Source: Anaeramoeba flamelloides (lineage: Eukaryota; Metamonada; Anaeramoebidae). From it: a stretch of DNA of 64,000 bases. This document shows, piece after piece, positions 54,697 through 63,159 of the stretch. How positions within the stretch are numbered: the first letter of the stretch is position 1; every line of letters begins with the position of its first letter. The stretch covers positions 5,275,001 through 5,339,000 of the forward strand of contig JANTQA010000070.1 of NCBI GenBank assembly GCA_027625915.1. The letters run 5' to 3'. The notes beneath the pieces are model-generated. The model saw nothing but the letters and a program-made list of their open reading frames with translations. It had not been told where the DNA came from and made no database searches. The translations under genes and the position numbers were made by a program.

Positions 54697-54957
54697 CCCT
54701 AATAAAAAAAAGCTTTTTATAGCATGTTATAAAGGTATTGTAAAGGTGTTATAAACGTTTAAAATGTTATAAAATATTATAATAACAACTTTTATAACAT
54801 AAATGTTTGTTATAAAATGTGTTATAAAATTTGTAACATGTTATAAGCCTGTTATAAGAATATTCTTTCAAAAAATATTGAAAAAATCATCATATAAAAG
54901 GAAATTTTGTTATAAAAATGCTATCTAGATGTTATAAAAAAAGTTTTTTTATTAGGG
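54697..54957 (+). mobile_element. TIR element with an array of GTTATAAA motifs, 261 bp
   Basis: The left end CCCTAATAAAAAAAAGCTTT and the right end in reverse complement CCCTAATAAAAAAACTTTTT form the terminal inverted repeats. AAT lies directly outside both ends (possible 3-bp duplication). The interior holds about nine direct GTTATAA(A) copies and one inverted, spaced about 10-40 nt. No coding frame. Confidence 0.7.
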
Positions 54958-55083
54958 AATGAACTGAGAATGTTTATGATAAGTGAAGTTATTAAAAAGT
55001 GAAAAAAATAGTACATGCTTAATTTTTTTTTTGAAAAAATTTTTTCGTTATTGTGCTGTGTGTTAAATATTTTGGAGAGAGGA

Positions 55084-55717
55084 TTTATTGTTAAGGGTTA
55101 AATGTCAGAAACAATTAATCTGCTAAAGATATAATTTTGAAGTGACTAAATTTGTGTCTTCTAATTCAAAGAGTATCTATGTAGTGCCTCTGCACAGTAA
55201 GTGAAGAATTTTAAACCCAATTTAGTTTTCTAAAGATTATTGGAAGAGTCTAATAAATTAACGGGCTAGACACTAAATTTTGGATAGAGTAAAAGAAAAA
55301 AAACACATTGATATATTTGCTTAAATTCTATTAACAATTATTGATCGATCGAAATGGTTAGATACTATCAAATAATTTTATTTGAGTTCTTCTATTTGGA
55401 ACCTCTAGACTTTATCATAATAGAAATCACCCGAAAAAAATTATTGTTCGAACGAAACAAGGTTATGTAATTCAAAAAATGAAATGAAAACAAAAAACTT
55501 AAATGACAAAAAAATGATTTTCCTATTTTTCAAAAATCAAAATTTATTTCCAATTTGAAGAAAATTGTATCATTGTGTTTGTTTGGGCCGTTTTAAACTG
55601 TGTAAAAAATTTTGAATATAAGTATACTACTTTGAATTAGAAGACACAAATTTAGTCACTTCAAAATTATATCTTTACCAGCTTAAATGTTTCTGACATT
55701 TAATCCTTAACAATAAA
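55084..55717 (+). mobile_element. Long-TIR element J, 634 bp
   Basis: About 90-bp inverted repeats. The left end TTTATTGTTAAGGGTTAAAT, then GTCAGAAACA, then AAGATATAATTTTGAAGTGA, then CTAAATTTGTGTCTTCTAAT is mirrored on the right with few differences. The interior (55330-55605) is the reverse complement of the 19080-19345 repeat. No transposase. Confidence 0.8.
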
Positions 55718-55950
55718 AGAAAAAAAGCATAAAAAATAAAAAAAATTTGTTTTAAAAATTTAAGGAATTGAGATTTGCTTTTTAAATAATAATTCTTTTT
55801 TTTTTTATCTCAAAGAATTATTTAACAATAACTGTTGTCAAAATTAATTTTTTTTAACTTATGTTTTAAAAATACACTAAAATCTATCCATTTTATTTAA
55901 AGTAATTTTTTTTTCAAGATCCCAAACATTTTATACATTTTTTTTAAAAG

Positions 55951-56228
55951 ATGAAAAAAGAATTATTAATTCAAAGAAAGTAATTAAAAAAGAAATTGAT
56001 TGTTATTTTAGTTTGAAAATTGAAATTAAACTCCAAAAAGAAAACTTAAAATGTGTACAACAAGAATTGAAAACAATGCTTATATGCCTTTCCTTTTCTT
56101 TTCGACAAATACAAAAATTAAAATATACTTTTGGAATATTCTTTTGTGATAAACCTTACAGATTTCTCTTATTAGATACAAACAAAGATGTTTTAACACA
56201 TTGTGATAATTCTTTTTATTTCTATTGA
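55951..56228 (+). CDS. Possible two-exon small protein, 81 aa (weak)
   Basis: Exon 1 is 55951-55979 and exon 2 is 56012-56228, with a 32-nt GT-AG intron and matching phase. The product begins MKKELLIQRN and continues LQKENLKCVQQELKTMLICL, then FGIFFCDKPYRFLLLDTN, ending FYFY. Exon 2 alone is a 72-codon frame with a good acceptor (TTATTTTAG). No family recognised. It could be the last exon of a broken gene. Confidence 0.33.
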
Positions 56229-56410
56229 TGTTTCTCTAGAAAAGAGGTAAAATCCTGCTATTCCAATGTTATTGGAACGTGAAAATGATTGTAAAAGAAA
56301 TCATATTTATTTATATTGTTTTTTTATTTGTTCCTTCAATTGAAGATCAAAATGTGCATTGTTGTTTTTTTTCGAGATTACCTAAAGAATTTTAGTTTTT
56401 CAATTTTTAA

Positions 56411-56647
56411 GGTACTAGTCCCAGTATAAAAGCAAAAAATTGCCATTGTTTTTTATCATTTTTTTTTATTTAACTTTTTTGGAATATATACAAGTTAAAA
56501 TTTTTGAACCAAGTATTTGGCTAGGTTTGAATAGTAATCATTTTTACATTTCAGGCAACCTTTAGTTCATGGGATTTTTGAAAAAGGAGATTGAAAAAAA
56601 TTACAAAAAAAATTAACATTTTTTGCTTTTATACTGGGACTAGGGCT
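56411..56647 (+). mobile_element. TTAA-flanked element family T (piggyBac-like), 237 bp
   Basis: The left end GGTACTAGTCCCAGTATAAA then AGCAAAAAAT, and the right end in reverse complement AGCCCTAGTCCCAGTATAAA then AGCAAAAAAT. The target TTAA is at both edges (56407-56410 and 56648-56651). TTAA duplication is the hallmark of piggyBac elements. No reading frame. Confidence 0.85.
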
Positions 56648-57004
56648 TTAAGAAACTATATTTTTTGATTTATTAGTTTTAAATTGTACAAACATCGAAA
56701 GATTCTCTAATGTGTATTATTTTACTTATTTCTTTTTTTTCTTTCCAAAGTCAATTATGAAAAAAATAATTGATATTTATAAAATTTTTTTGGTATCCTT
56801 TGATTGAAACAAAGTTTATTTTGGTAAGGGGTGCTCAAAATTTTAAAGTTTTTTACTTTTTTTGAATGACTTTGGACAGTAAAGTGGAAATTGAATTAAA
56901 ATATTTCATTTTATATTTGAAAAATCATCAGGAAATTGAAAGAGATGAAAACATTTTATTGTATAAATCCGTTTTAAAGAAGTGCAACCAAAAAATTTTT
57001 TTAA

Positions 57005-57175
57005 GGTACTAGTCGCTATTATTTTTTTTTTGACCAATTTCTAAATAAGGATTCCTTATCTAGAATTATGTTTAATATTGAAAACAAACAGGGGGTTTCA
57101 AATCAAAGTAATTGGCAAAACATTTTCTCAATCTCTATTAAATTAAGGTAAAAGTATTTAATAGAGATTAGTCCC
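57005..57175 (+). mobile_element. TTAA-flanked element family T, 171 bp
   Basis: The left end GGTACTAGTCGCTATTATT and the right end in reverse complement GGGACTAATCTCTATTAAA are inverted repeats. TTAA is at 57001-57004 and 57176-57179. The first ten bases equal those of the element at 56411. A degenerate inverted copy lies at 43253-43418. Confidence 0.8.
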
Positions 57176-57419
57176 TTAATAAATTATTAAAAAAAAATCT
57201 ACTAAAGTTTGTCAAGTTCTTTAAAGTTACTTTTGAAAAATATTTTTCAACTCTTTTTTGAAATAACTTCTTTCTATCTTATATATTTATTTTGAATAAA
57301 TCCTGTGAAGTTACAAAATTGATTTAATTATGAACAAGCCAAAGTAATTAGTTTGCATTTTCAAAAGATCTAATGATTTAAATCAGAGATACATATTATA
57401 TGTTCTGATAAAGTTGGAA

Positions 57420-57745
57420 AAGTAGTTTAGGAGTTACTTTAATTTAGGAAGTCAAATCGAAAAAAATGACAAGAAATAACCGATTTTTTACAAAGAATAC
57501 GGATAAATTGAAATAAATGTTTGGAAATTTTTACTTGATTTTCCTTTTTGAAATTATTATGCTCAAGCTTTGAATAAAGAATTTTATGAAGTAAACTGTT
57601 AAATATACTCTGTAAAATTAGTTGTTCCATAATTGTTCTTGTGGTGGAAGGTTTGAAAAGTAACAGTTCGAAGATTTATAAAAATGGAAATTGAACTAAA
57701 AATTTATTGAACTTTATTAGAATTTATCAGTATATTGGCTATTGT
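57420..57745 (-). repeat. Dispersed repeat family S, copy 2, with 63-codon frame
   Basis: On the minus strand a frame from the ATG at 57630 to TAG at 57439 reads MEQLILQSIFNSLLHKILYS and onward to FRFDFLN. The homologous frame at 49.1 kb keeps about half the residues. It is either a short gene of a small family or the remains of an element protein. Confidence 0.5.
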
Positions 57746-57930
57746 TTTGAATTGAATTTACAATTAGCATTCAAAAATAGAACAAACACCTAACAATAAG
57801 ATGGGTCTTTAATTTGTTGAGTGAGAATTCTTCATTTCAAAAAAAAATTTGACTCCATTCTGATACTTTTAATCTTATTCGATCTTTCAAACTCAATTGG
57901 TTTACTTATGGGTAGATCAATTAAAAACCA

Positions 57931-58722
57931 TCAAGATCTCAGTTTTCTTGAAAATTGTTTGTTTGTAAGAAATGAAGTGTTAAAAATTGTGACGAAGATT
58001 CTTGGGGGTATTTGATCGTAATTTTTTGAGTCAAAAAAAAAAAAAAACTTGGGATAAAAAAGAAAAGAACAAAAACCAAAAATTTAGTAAAGAATAAAGG
58101 ATTGAAGGAAAGGGAGGGTTAAAAACTTACATATACATGTCCCCAGAAATCTTCACTTTTTTTATTTTGGAGAAGAACCACATAATCGCCTTGCTCCTCT
58201 CTATGTATTTTTTTAAAATGAAAATTAAAGACAAGACAGAGACAAAAGGACAAAAAAAAAATAAAGAGATGAATGGAAATTTGAAAAGAATAAGACACCT
58301 ATCAGTGGCACATCTTTGATGAATTTTAAACTGGAAAATTTTTTTTTCCACTTCAGATGAGTTGATCCAAGTCAAAAAGGATAATTAACGTAAAACGAGA
58401 CAAGAACAGCAAAGAAAAATTACAAATAAAAAAAAAAAAAGAAAGTCTCTTACAAAGTTTCTTCTTTCATTTGCTGAAAAATCATTTTGCGATCTTTTTT
58501 TAAGTGAGGCTGATTTTGGGATAGAAGATCATTCAGGCTGGTTTTTTTGAGTGATTTTTTTGATGAATATTTAAAAAGTTGCAAAAGTTGCTTGTTAACG
58601 TTTTTGATTTTTAATTTTGAATTGAGAATCAGAATAGCTTCCTGGGAATCTTTTACCATCTTTCGATAGGATGGCAAACTGCTTTCTGGGATTTTTTTAG
58701 GTGCTAGTGAAGCATTCCCCAT
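57931..58722 (-). CDS. Small PAS-domain protein with myristoylation-type N-terminus, four exons
   Basis: The proposed exons are 58722-58454, 58330-58299, 58198-58131 and 58047-57931, with GT-AG introns of 123, 100 and 83 nt and consistent phases, giving 161 aa. The N-terminus MGNASL fits the N-myristoylation consensus (Gly2, Ser5), suggesting membrane attachment. Residues about 18-150 read as one PAS domain: SYRKMVKDSQEAILILNSKL (helix and first strand), VNKQLLQLFKYSS (the N-x-x-x-x-x-L-F-x-Y-S signature), then EEQGDYVVLLQNKKSEDFWG (strand turn) and IPPRIFVTIFNTS (last strand). PAS domains sense ligands or mediate dimerisation. The last acceptor is uncertain because it would add five Phe encoded by a 15-T tract. 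The stop is TGA. Confidence 0.65.
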
Positions 58723-58929
58723 TGTATATTTTGATTCGTTTGTACTAAAGAGTAAAAATAAGAATTAACAATGAAAAAAAAAAACAATTACAAAAATCGT
58801 AAATAATAAATTATTTGGTATAGAACATATTATCTTTCTTATCTTCAAATAATTCATTAAAATATCATAATGTGTTTGTTTTTTTCTGCCTTTTTGTTCT
58901 GATTTTTATTTATAAATTTTAAATCCGAG

Positions 58930-59094
58930 TTTTTGTATGAAACTGTTAATTGTAAAAGTAAAAGATCAAAATTTGCAGACGATTTCAAAAAAGTTGACCT
59001 CTCAGGAATTAAAATAAATAACCAAAGTCCTGAACTCGAAAAAGGCGAAAATTTAATAATTTATGATGATTTTCACAAATTAAAATTTGAATAG
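58930..59094 (+). CDS. Coding-like exon fragment (weak)
   Basis: After an AG at 58928-58929 the plus strand stays open for about 54 codons to TAG, with unusually polar content for this region (KRSKFADDFKKVDLSGIKIN, then SPELEKGENLIIYDDFHKL). No ATG precedes it in frame. It may be a last exon or the remnant of a gene. It lies about 200 bp from the start of the divergent PAS gene. Confidence 0.3.
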   Translation, partial: FLYETVNCKSKRSKFADDFKKVDLSGIKINNQSPELEKGENLIIYDDFHKLKFE

Positions 59095-59188
59095 TTACCT
59101 GATTTATAATCTTTTTTTTTTGAAATGTAAATGAAAATTATGTTCCCTTTATTTTACAACAAAGAGTATTGCTTCAAATAATTTAATA

Positions 59189-59377
59189 ATGGGTCTTTTA
59201 GTCATTATTTTTTTAAGGACTACATTTACAATTGAAACACCATTATTTATGTGTTTCTATCATATTTTGGTAGTTGGTAATTCTCAAAAATATTTATCAA
59301 GTGAGATGTTAGAAGGAAAAAATCTCATATTTTTCATAAATTTGCGAGTCAAGTTATTTAAAGATGAAAAATCATAA
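59189..59377 (+). CDS. Hypothetical 62-aa protein (weak)
   Basis: ATG to TAA. A hydrophobic first half (MGLLVIIFLRTTFTIETPLF) is followed by a polar second half (GNSQKYLSSEMLEGKN, RVKLFKDEKS). It could be the continuation of the coding-like fragment 95 nt upstream through an intron ending near 59161, or chance. Confidence 0.25.
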   Translation: MGLLVIIFLRTTFTIETPLFMCFYHILVVGNSQKYLSSEMLEGKNLIFFINLRVKLFKDEKS

Positions 59378-59598
59378 TGGAAAATAAGGCTTTTGAAGAT
59401 ATTTTTACCTGCTTGAAAAAGTCATACCCTATGACAGTACTAATAATTTTCAGATCATTTTTTTTCAGGAACTTGGTAATTTTTTAAGGTCAGAGATTGT
59501 CATATAAAAGGCCAAAATAAGAAAAATGATAAAAATTTTGAAATTATTGTTGATTATTTTCTAGTTTTAATTATAATTTACCAAAACTTGAATTAGTA

Positions 59599-60124
59599 AA
59601 CTCTGTTTCAGTCAAAGGGGCCCAATTTTTTTTCAAAATATCAATTATTTTATATAATCAACCTTTGAATAACAAATAGAAATAAGCAGAATAATACATA
59701 TCTCAATGAATTGTTGATATTCACCTGAAAGAAAATTAATTAATCAATAGATTTTCTTAAAAATTAAAAAACTCGAAATTCTTAATACCTCTATTGAGAA
59801 AAACAAGAATGTTTGTTTTGTTCCTAAATTAAAGATCAAGTATAATTCCAATAGAAATCAATAGGATTTCTCTAAAACCATTTTTACTGTTTCGATAACT
59901 GAAGAATAACAGTTATTACTTTTAACATTAAAATTCTTACAATAAAAAAAAAATTGCAAAAAAAAAATAGTAAAAAAAAAAAAAAAACAAACTCAAAAAA
60001 AGAAAAAATGAAATCATTTTTGAAAATTTCCAAATAAATTTTTTTCTTATAAAAGCCATTCAAGCCCTTTATAATACATATAATTTACCCATTAAAACAG
60101 GAATATATTGACTGAAAAATAGTT
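59599..60124 (+). mobile_element. TIR element family G (GGGGCCC), copy 2
   Basis: 526 bp. The left end AACTCTGTTTCAGTCAAAGG then GGCCCAA follows TA at 59597-59598. The right end in reverse complement starts AACTATTTTTCAGTCAATAT, with TA at 60125-60126. The GGGCCC block is lost on the right. The body matches 14370-14840. Confidence 0.7.
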
Positions 60125-61200
60125 TATGAGTAATTTCAAGTATTTTCTCGAATATATTTACAAACTCAAATGAATATTTATTAAAAACAAAAAATAAATA
60201 AAAAAAAAATCTTCAAAAAATTGAAACTTGGAAGATTCAACTCTGAGTCAAATCTTTTTAAATTCATAAATAGAGTAGTGAATGATAGTTTTTAAAATTC
60301 AAAGTTTCAATATACTGATAAATTATTATTTATTTGATAAAAAGTTAGTTAAATTTTCATTTTTGAATCTCAATGAACTCAATAAAGAAAACAACTCAAG
60401 AGAAAGAATATTGTTGAAAGTTAAGTCAATTTTACCAAGTTTCTTCATATTTAAACATTTATAATGTGATAATTCGAAACCTATGTAAAAAAATTTGAAT
60501 CAGATGGAAAATGAATTTAAAATTTTCAGATATTTCTTTGATTTTATCAGTATACTGAACCCAAAAAATAACTTTTCAGCAATGTTCTATTAATAAAAAA
60601 TTTTCAAATTTGATAAAATGTACCTAATTCTTTAAAAGATTTGTACTATCATAGAGTCTTCAATAATTAAAGTACAGAGTAATTTAAATTACTTTATTTT
60701 AATACAATATATTTCAAACCATTTTTAAAAAATAATTCGAAATGTTATAGGACAATATAATATTTGATTTTTTTCTAAATATTTCAATTATTAATTATCA
60801 TTTTCGAATTTTAACTTTTTTCATTACTCTTCCATATCCAAAGATCAAAACCAAAATAGCAGTAATCCAGTATTAAACAATTAATATTAGGAACCCTCCA
60901 AAGTAACTATTTTTTTTTTAATTTTTTTTGCTTTCAAGATTGTATCAACTATTATTTATATCAAAAAACAAAAAGATCAACAATTTTACAAAACTTATTC
61001 TAAGATGATATTAATAAAATTAAATGAGTTAAGCATTATCGTAAAAATCCTTAAATAGAAAAAAGAAAGTAAAAAAAAAATTTTTTTTTTTTTATTAATG
61101 GTAGCTTTTTAATTTTTATACACCCAATATTGCTTTCACAATTAAATAAAAAATTGTAAAATTACCCAATAAACCACAACCACCAAATAAATACAATTGT
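60125..61200. other. Intergenic, 3' flank of RCC1-BTB
   Basis: A+T-rich sequence with an A-then-T run near 61071-61093. A 60-codon frame at 60282-60464 (ending NKENNSRERILLKVKSILPS) is slightly coding-like but has no other support. Confidence 0.4.
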
Positions 61201-62997
61201 TTATTTATTATGTAAATAATCGTAATATTTTTTCGACATTAACTTATTCCAATTTTTATCTGGAGAAAAACGATAAAATTCGGGTGCATCAATTAATTGC
61301 GTTCTAAACTTTTTTTTAATTAATTTGATATTGATTTCGCCAGTATATAAAAAGTGAAAAATTTGTTCCAACACATTGAAATTTTTTTCAGAAAAATCAA
61401 TTGAAGAATTTTCCATTTTCTTATCCAAAAAATTAAAATATTCGCGAAATTGACCGCTTCTTGCATATAAAATGAATTTATGGACAGGCACCGGTTGACC
61501 ATTTTTTCCGTTATAAACAATAAAATCGGAATTCTCGTGCCGATTCTCCCAAAGCAATTTCAGGTCGTCCAAGATATTGTCACCTAAATGGACAATCTTT
61601 AGAAATTTTTTTGGCTTTTCCCAGAGATCAATATTTTCGACAGTACCCGAATATAGCCAATGTTTAAAGCACATGATTTCTTTTACTGAACAATTTTTTT
61701 CAAGTGCATCTTTAACATTCGAAAAGGAATTTTTAGTTCGGGCTTCTATTAGCATTTTGATCATTGGGATGTCTGAAATCTCGCAATCGCAACATTTGCC
61801 GTCTTTTAAATGCGTAACCAAATCTTGTATCACTTCATGTGCTTCATAAATAATAAAAGTCCCGTAATGAAAGCAAGATATTAGTTTTTTGATTTTGGTA
61901 TTGATAAAATTTTTATTTTTAAAATCATTCTCGATTAAATTATTATTGTCAACATTAGTATTAGTATTAGTATTAGTAGTCGTATTAGTAGTAGTGATAG
62001 TATTACTCTTTCTATTTTTATTATAATTGTCCCATTTTAATTTCATAATAACCTTTGTACTATTAATTCGAATTAATTGTCTGATTTTAGGATCGCCATA
62101 AAACCAAAATCCATTATTTGCATCCATTAAAACAGTATACAAACTCCCAGAAGAGATCGCAATGATTTTTGTATTTTTTAATTCCTTGACCTTTCCAAAA
62201 TAAAACTTATCATTTAAAGTCCCATTAAGATGGGCTTTGCCTGCGGTATAGATTTCGTTTTTTGTTGTCAAAACTGTTGTCCCGTCCCAGGTTAACGCAA
62301 AATCAAGAATCGAGTTTTGTTTAAAACCAATACTTTTGGGTACCATTGTGCCAAATACTTTATTGCCAAAGCCCAATTGCCCATACGTTTCGGATCCAAA
62401 GCCTTGGTAGTGGCCGCCAGTCTTTTGAAGAAATCCATGGTGGCAAAATGGAGATGTCCACAATTGCTGAATGTCATCAGAAATGTTTTCGGGTTCCAAA
62501 ACGTTACAAGACTTGCCATTTCCCAAAATATAGCTGCCACCAGATCCAAAGCCATACAGCTCCAAACCCTTTGTAATTACAAACGAACTTGCAAAGGAAC
62601 AACAGATTTTTATTGGCTCCAGTTCGTCAAAGAATTGGATCCTTGTGGGCTTGGACCTCGGAAGTACATCGTTATGGCCCAATTGCCCATTCTTGCTGCC
62701 ATACTGCTGGTGGTCACTCCACGAATAGACATCACCACTTTCGCTAAGCGCCAGAAAATGGAAATGGCCACAGGCTATACTAATGACCTTCTCTTTGATC
62801 TTCACTTTCTGGTTTGTCGGCAAAGAGATCAGTTCCCCCTGTGTTGTTAACACCAATGTTGTTAGTTGGTTGCTTGCAACAGACAATACACTTAAATGAT
62901 CGACTTCTGGAGGCACACTTGGTGGTACCAGCCCTATGTTTGTTTTGTGCCCTAAAAGCCCAGTTGACGGATCGCCAAATACTAATAAATTGCTCAT
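61201..62997 (-). CDS. RCC1-repeat and BTB-domain protein
   Basis: An intronless frame of 598 aa, starting MSNLLVFGDPSTGLLGHKTN. Residues about 1-330 carry RCC1-type blades with family words such as ISIACGHFHFLALSESGDVY, SWSDHQQYGSKNGQLGHND, GFGSETYGQLGFG and IAISSGSLYTVLMD, forming a beta-propeller. An Asn/Thr linker (TITTTNTTTNTNTNTN) follows at about 335-360. Residues about 395-475 resemble a degenerate BTB half (CDCEISD, CFKHWLYSGTVEN). Residues about 488-580 are a canonical BTB/POZ (NSDFIVYN, VPVHKFILYARSGQFREYF, LEQIFHFLYTGEINI). RCC1-BTB proteins usually act as adaptors for cullin-3 or as scaffolds; a Ran exchange role is not implied. The upstream region (62998-63150) is the likely promoter. 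Confidence 0.88.
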   Translation of the reverse strand: MSNLLVFGDPSTGLLGHKTNIGLVPPSVPPEVDHLSVLSVASNQLTTLVLTTQGELISLPTNQKVKIKEKVISIACGHFHFLALSESGDVYSWSDHQQYGSKNGQLGHNDVLPRSKPTRIQFFDELEPIKICCSFASSFVITKGLELYGFGSGGSYILGNGKSCNVLEPENISDDIQQLWTSPFCHHGFLQKTGGHYQGFGSETYGQLGFGNKVFGTMVPKSIGFKQNSILDFALTWDGTTVLTTKNEIYTAGKAHLNGTLNDKFYFGKVKELKNTKIIAISSGSLYTVLMDANNGFWFYGDPKIRQLIRINSTKVIMKLKWDNYNKNRKSNTITTTNTTTNTNTNTNVDNNNLIENDFKNKNFINTKIKKLISCFHYGTFIIYEAHEVIQDLVTHLKDGKCCDCEISDIPMIKMLIEARTKNSFSNVKDALEKNCSVKEIMCFKHWLYSGTVENIDLWEKPKKFLKIVHLGDNILDDLKLLWENRHENSDFIVYNGKNGQPVPVHKFILYARSGQFREYFNFLDKKMENSSIDFSEKNFNVLEQIFHFLYTGEINIKLIKKKFRTQLIDAPEFYRFSPDKNWNKLMSKKYYDYLHNK

Positions 62998-63159
62998 CTG
63001 GTTTTCTGTTTTCTCTGTTGAATGTATATTTTGACTAGTATTGTTTCTGTTTTGTTCTTTATTCCTGAAAAGTTAATTATTTTCCAACAAGTAAAAGAAA
63101 AAAAATTTGAAACTTTTTGAAAAAAATGAGAGTATTATTTCACATAAAAACTGTTTTAA

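Noticed and set aside
62292-62850. Frames of up to 177 codons opposite the RCC1-BTB gene
   Set aside because: The minus-strand frame has clear RCC1 words; the opposite frames are shadows made possible by the higher G+C.
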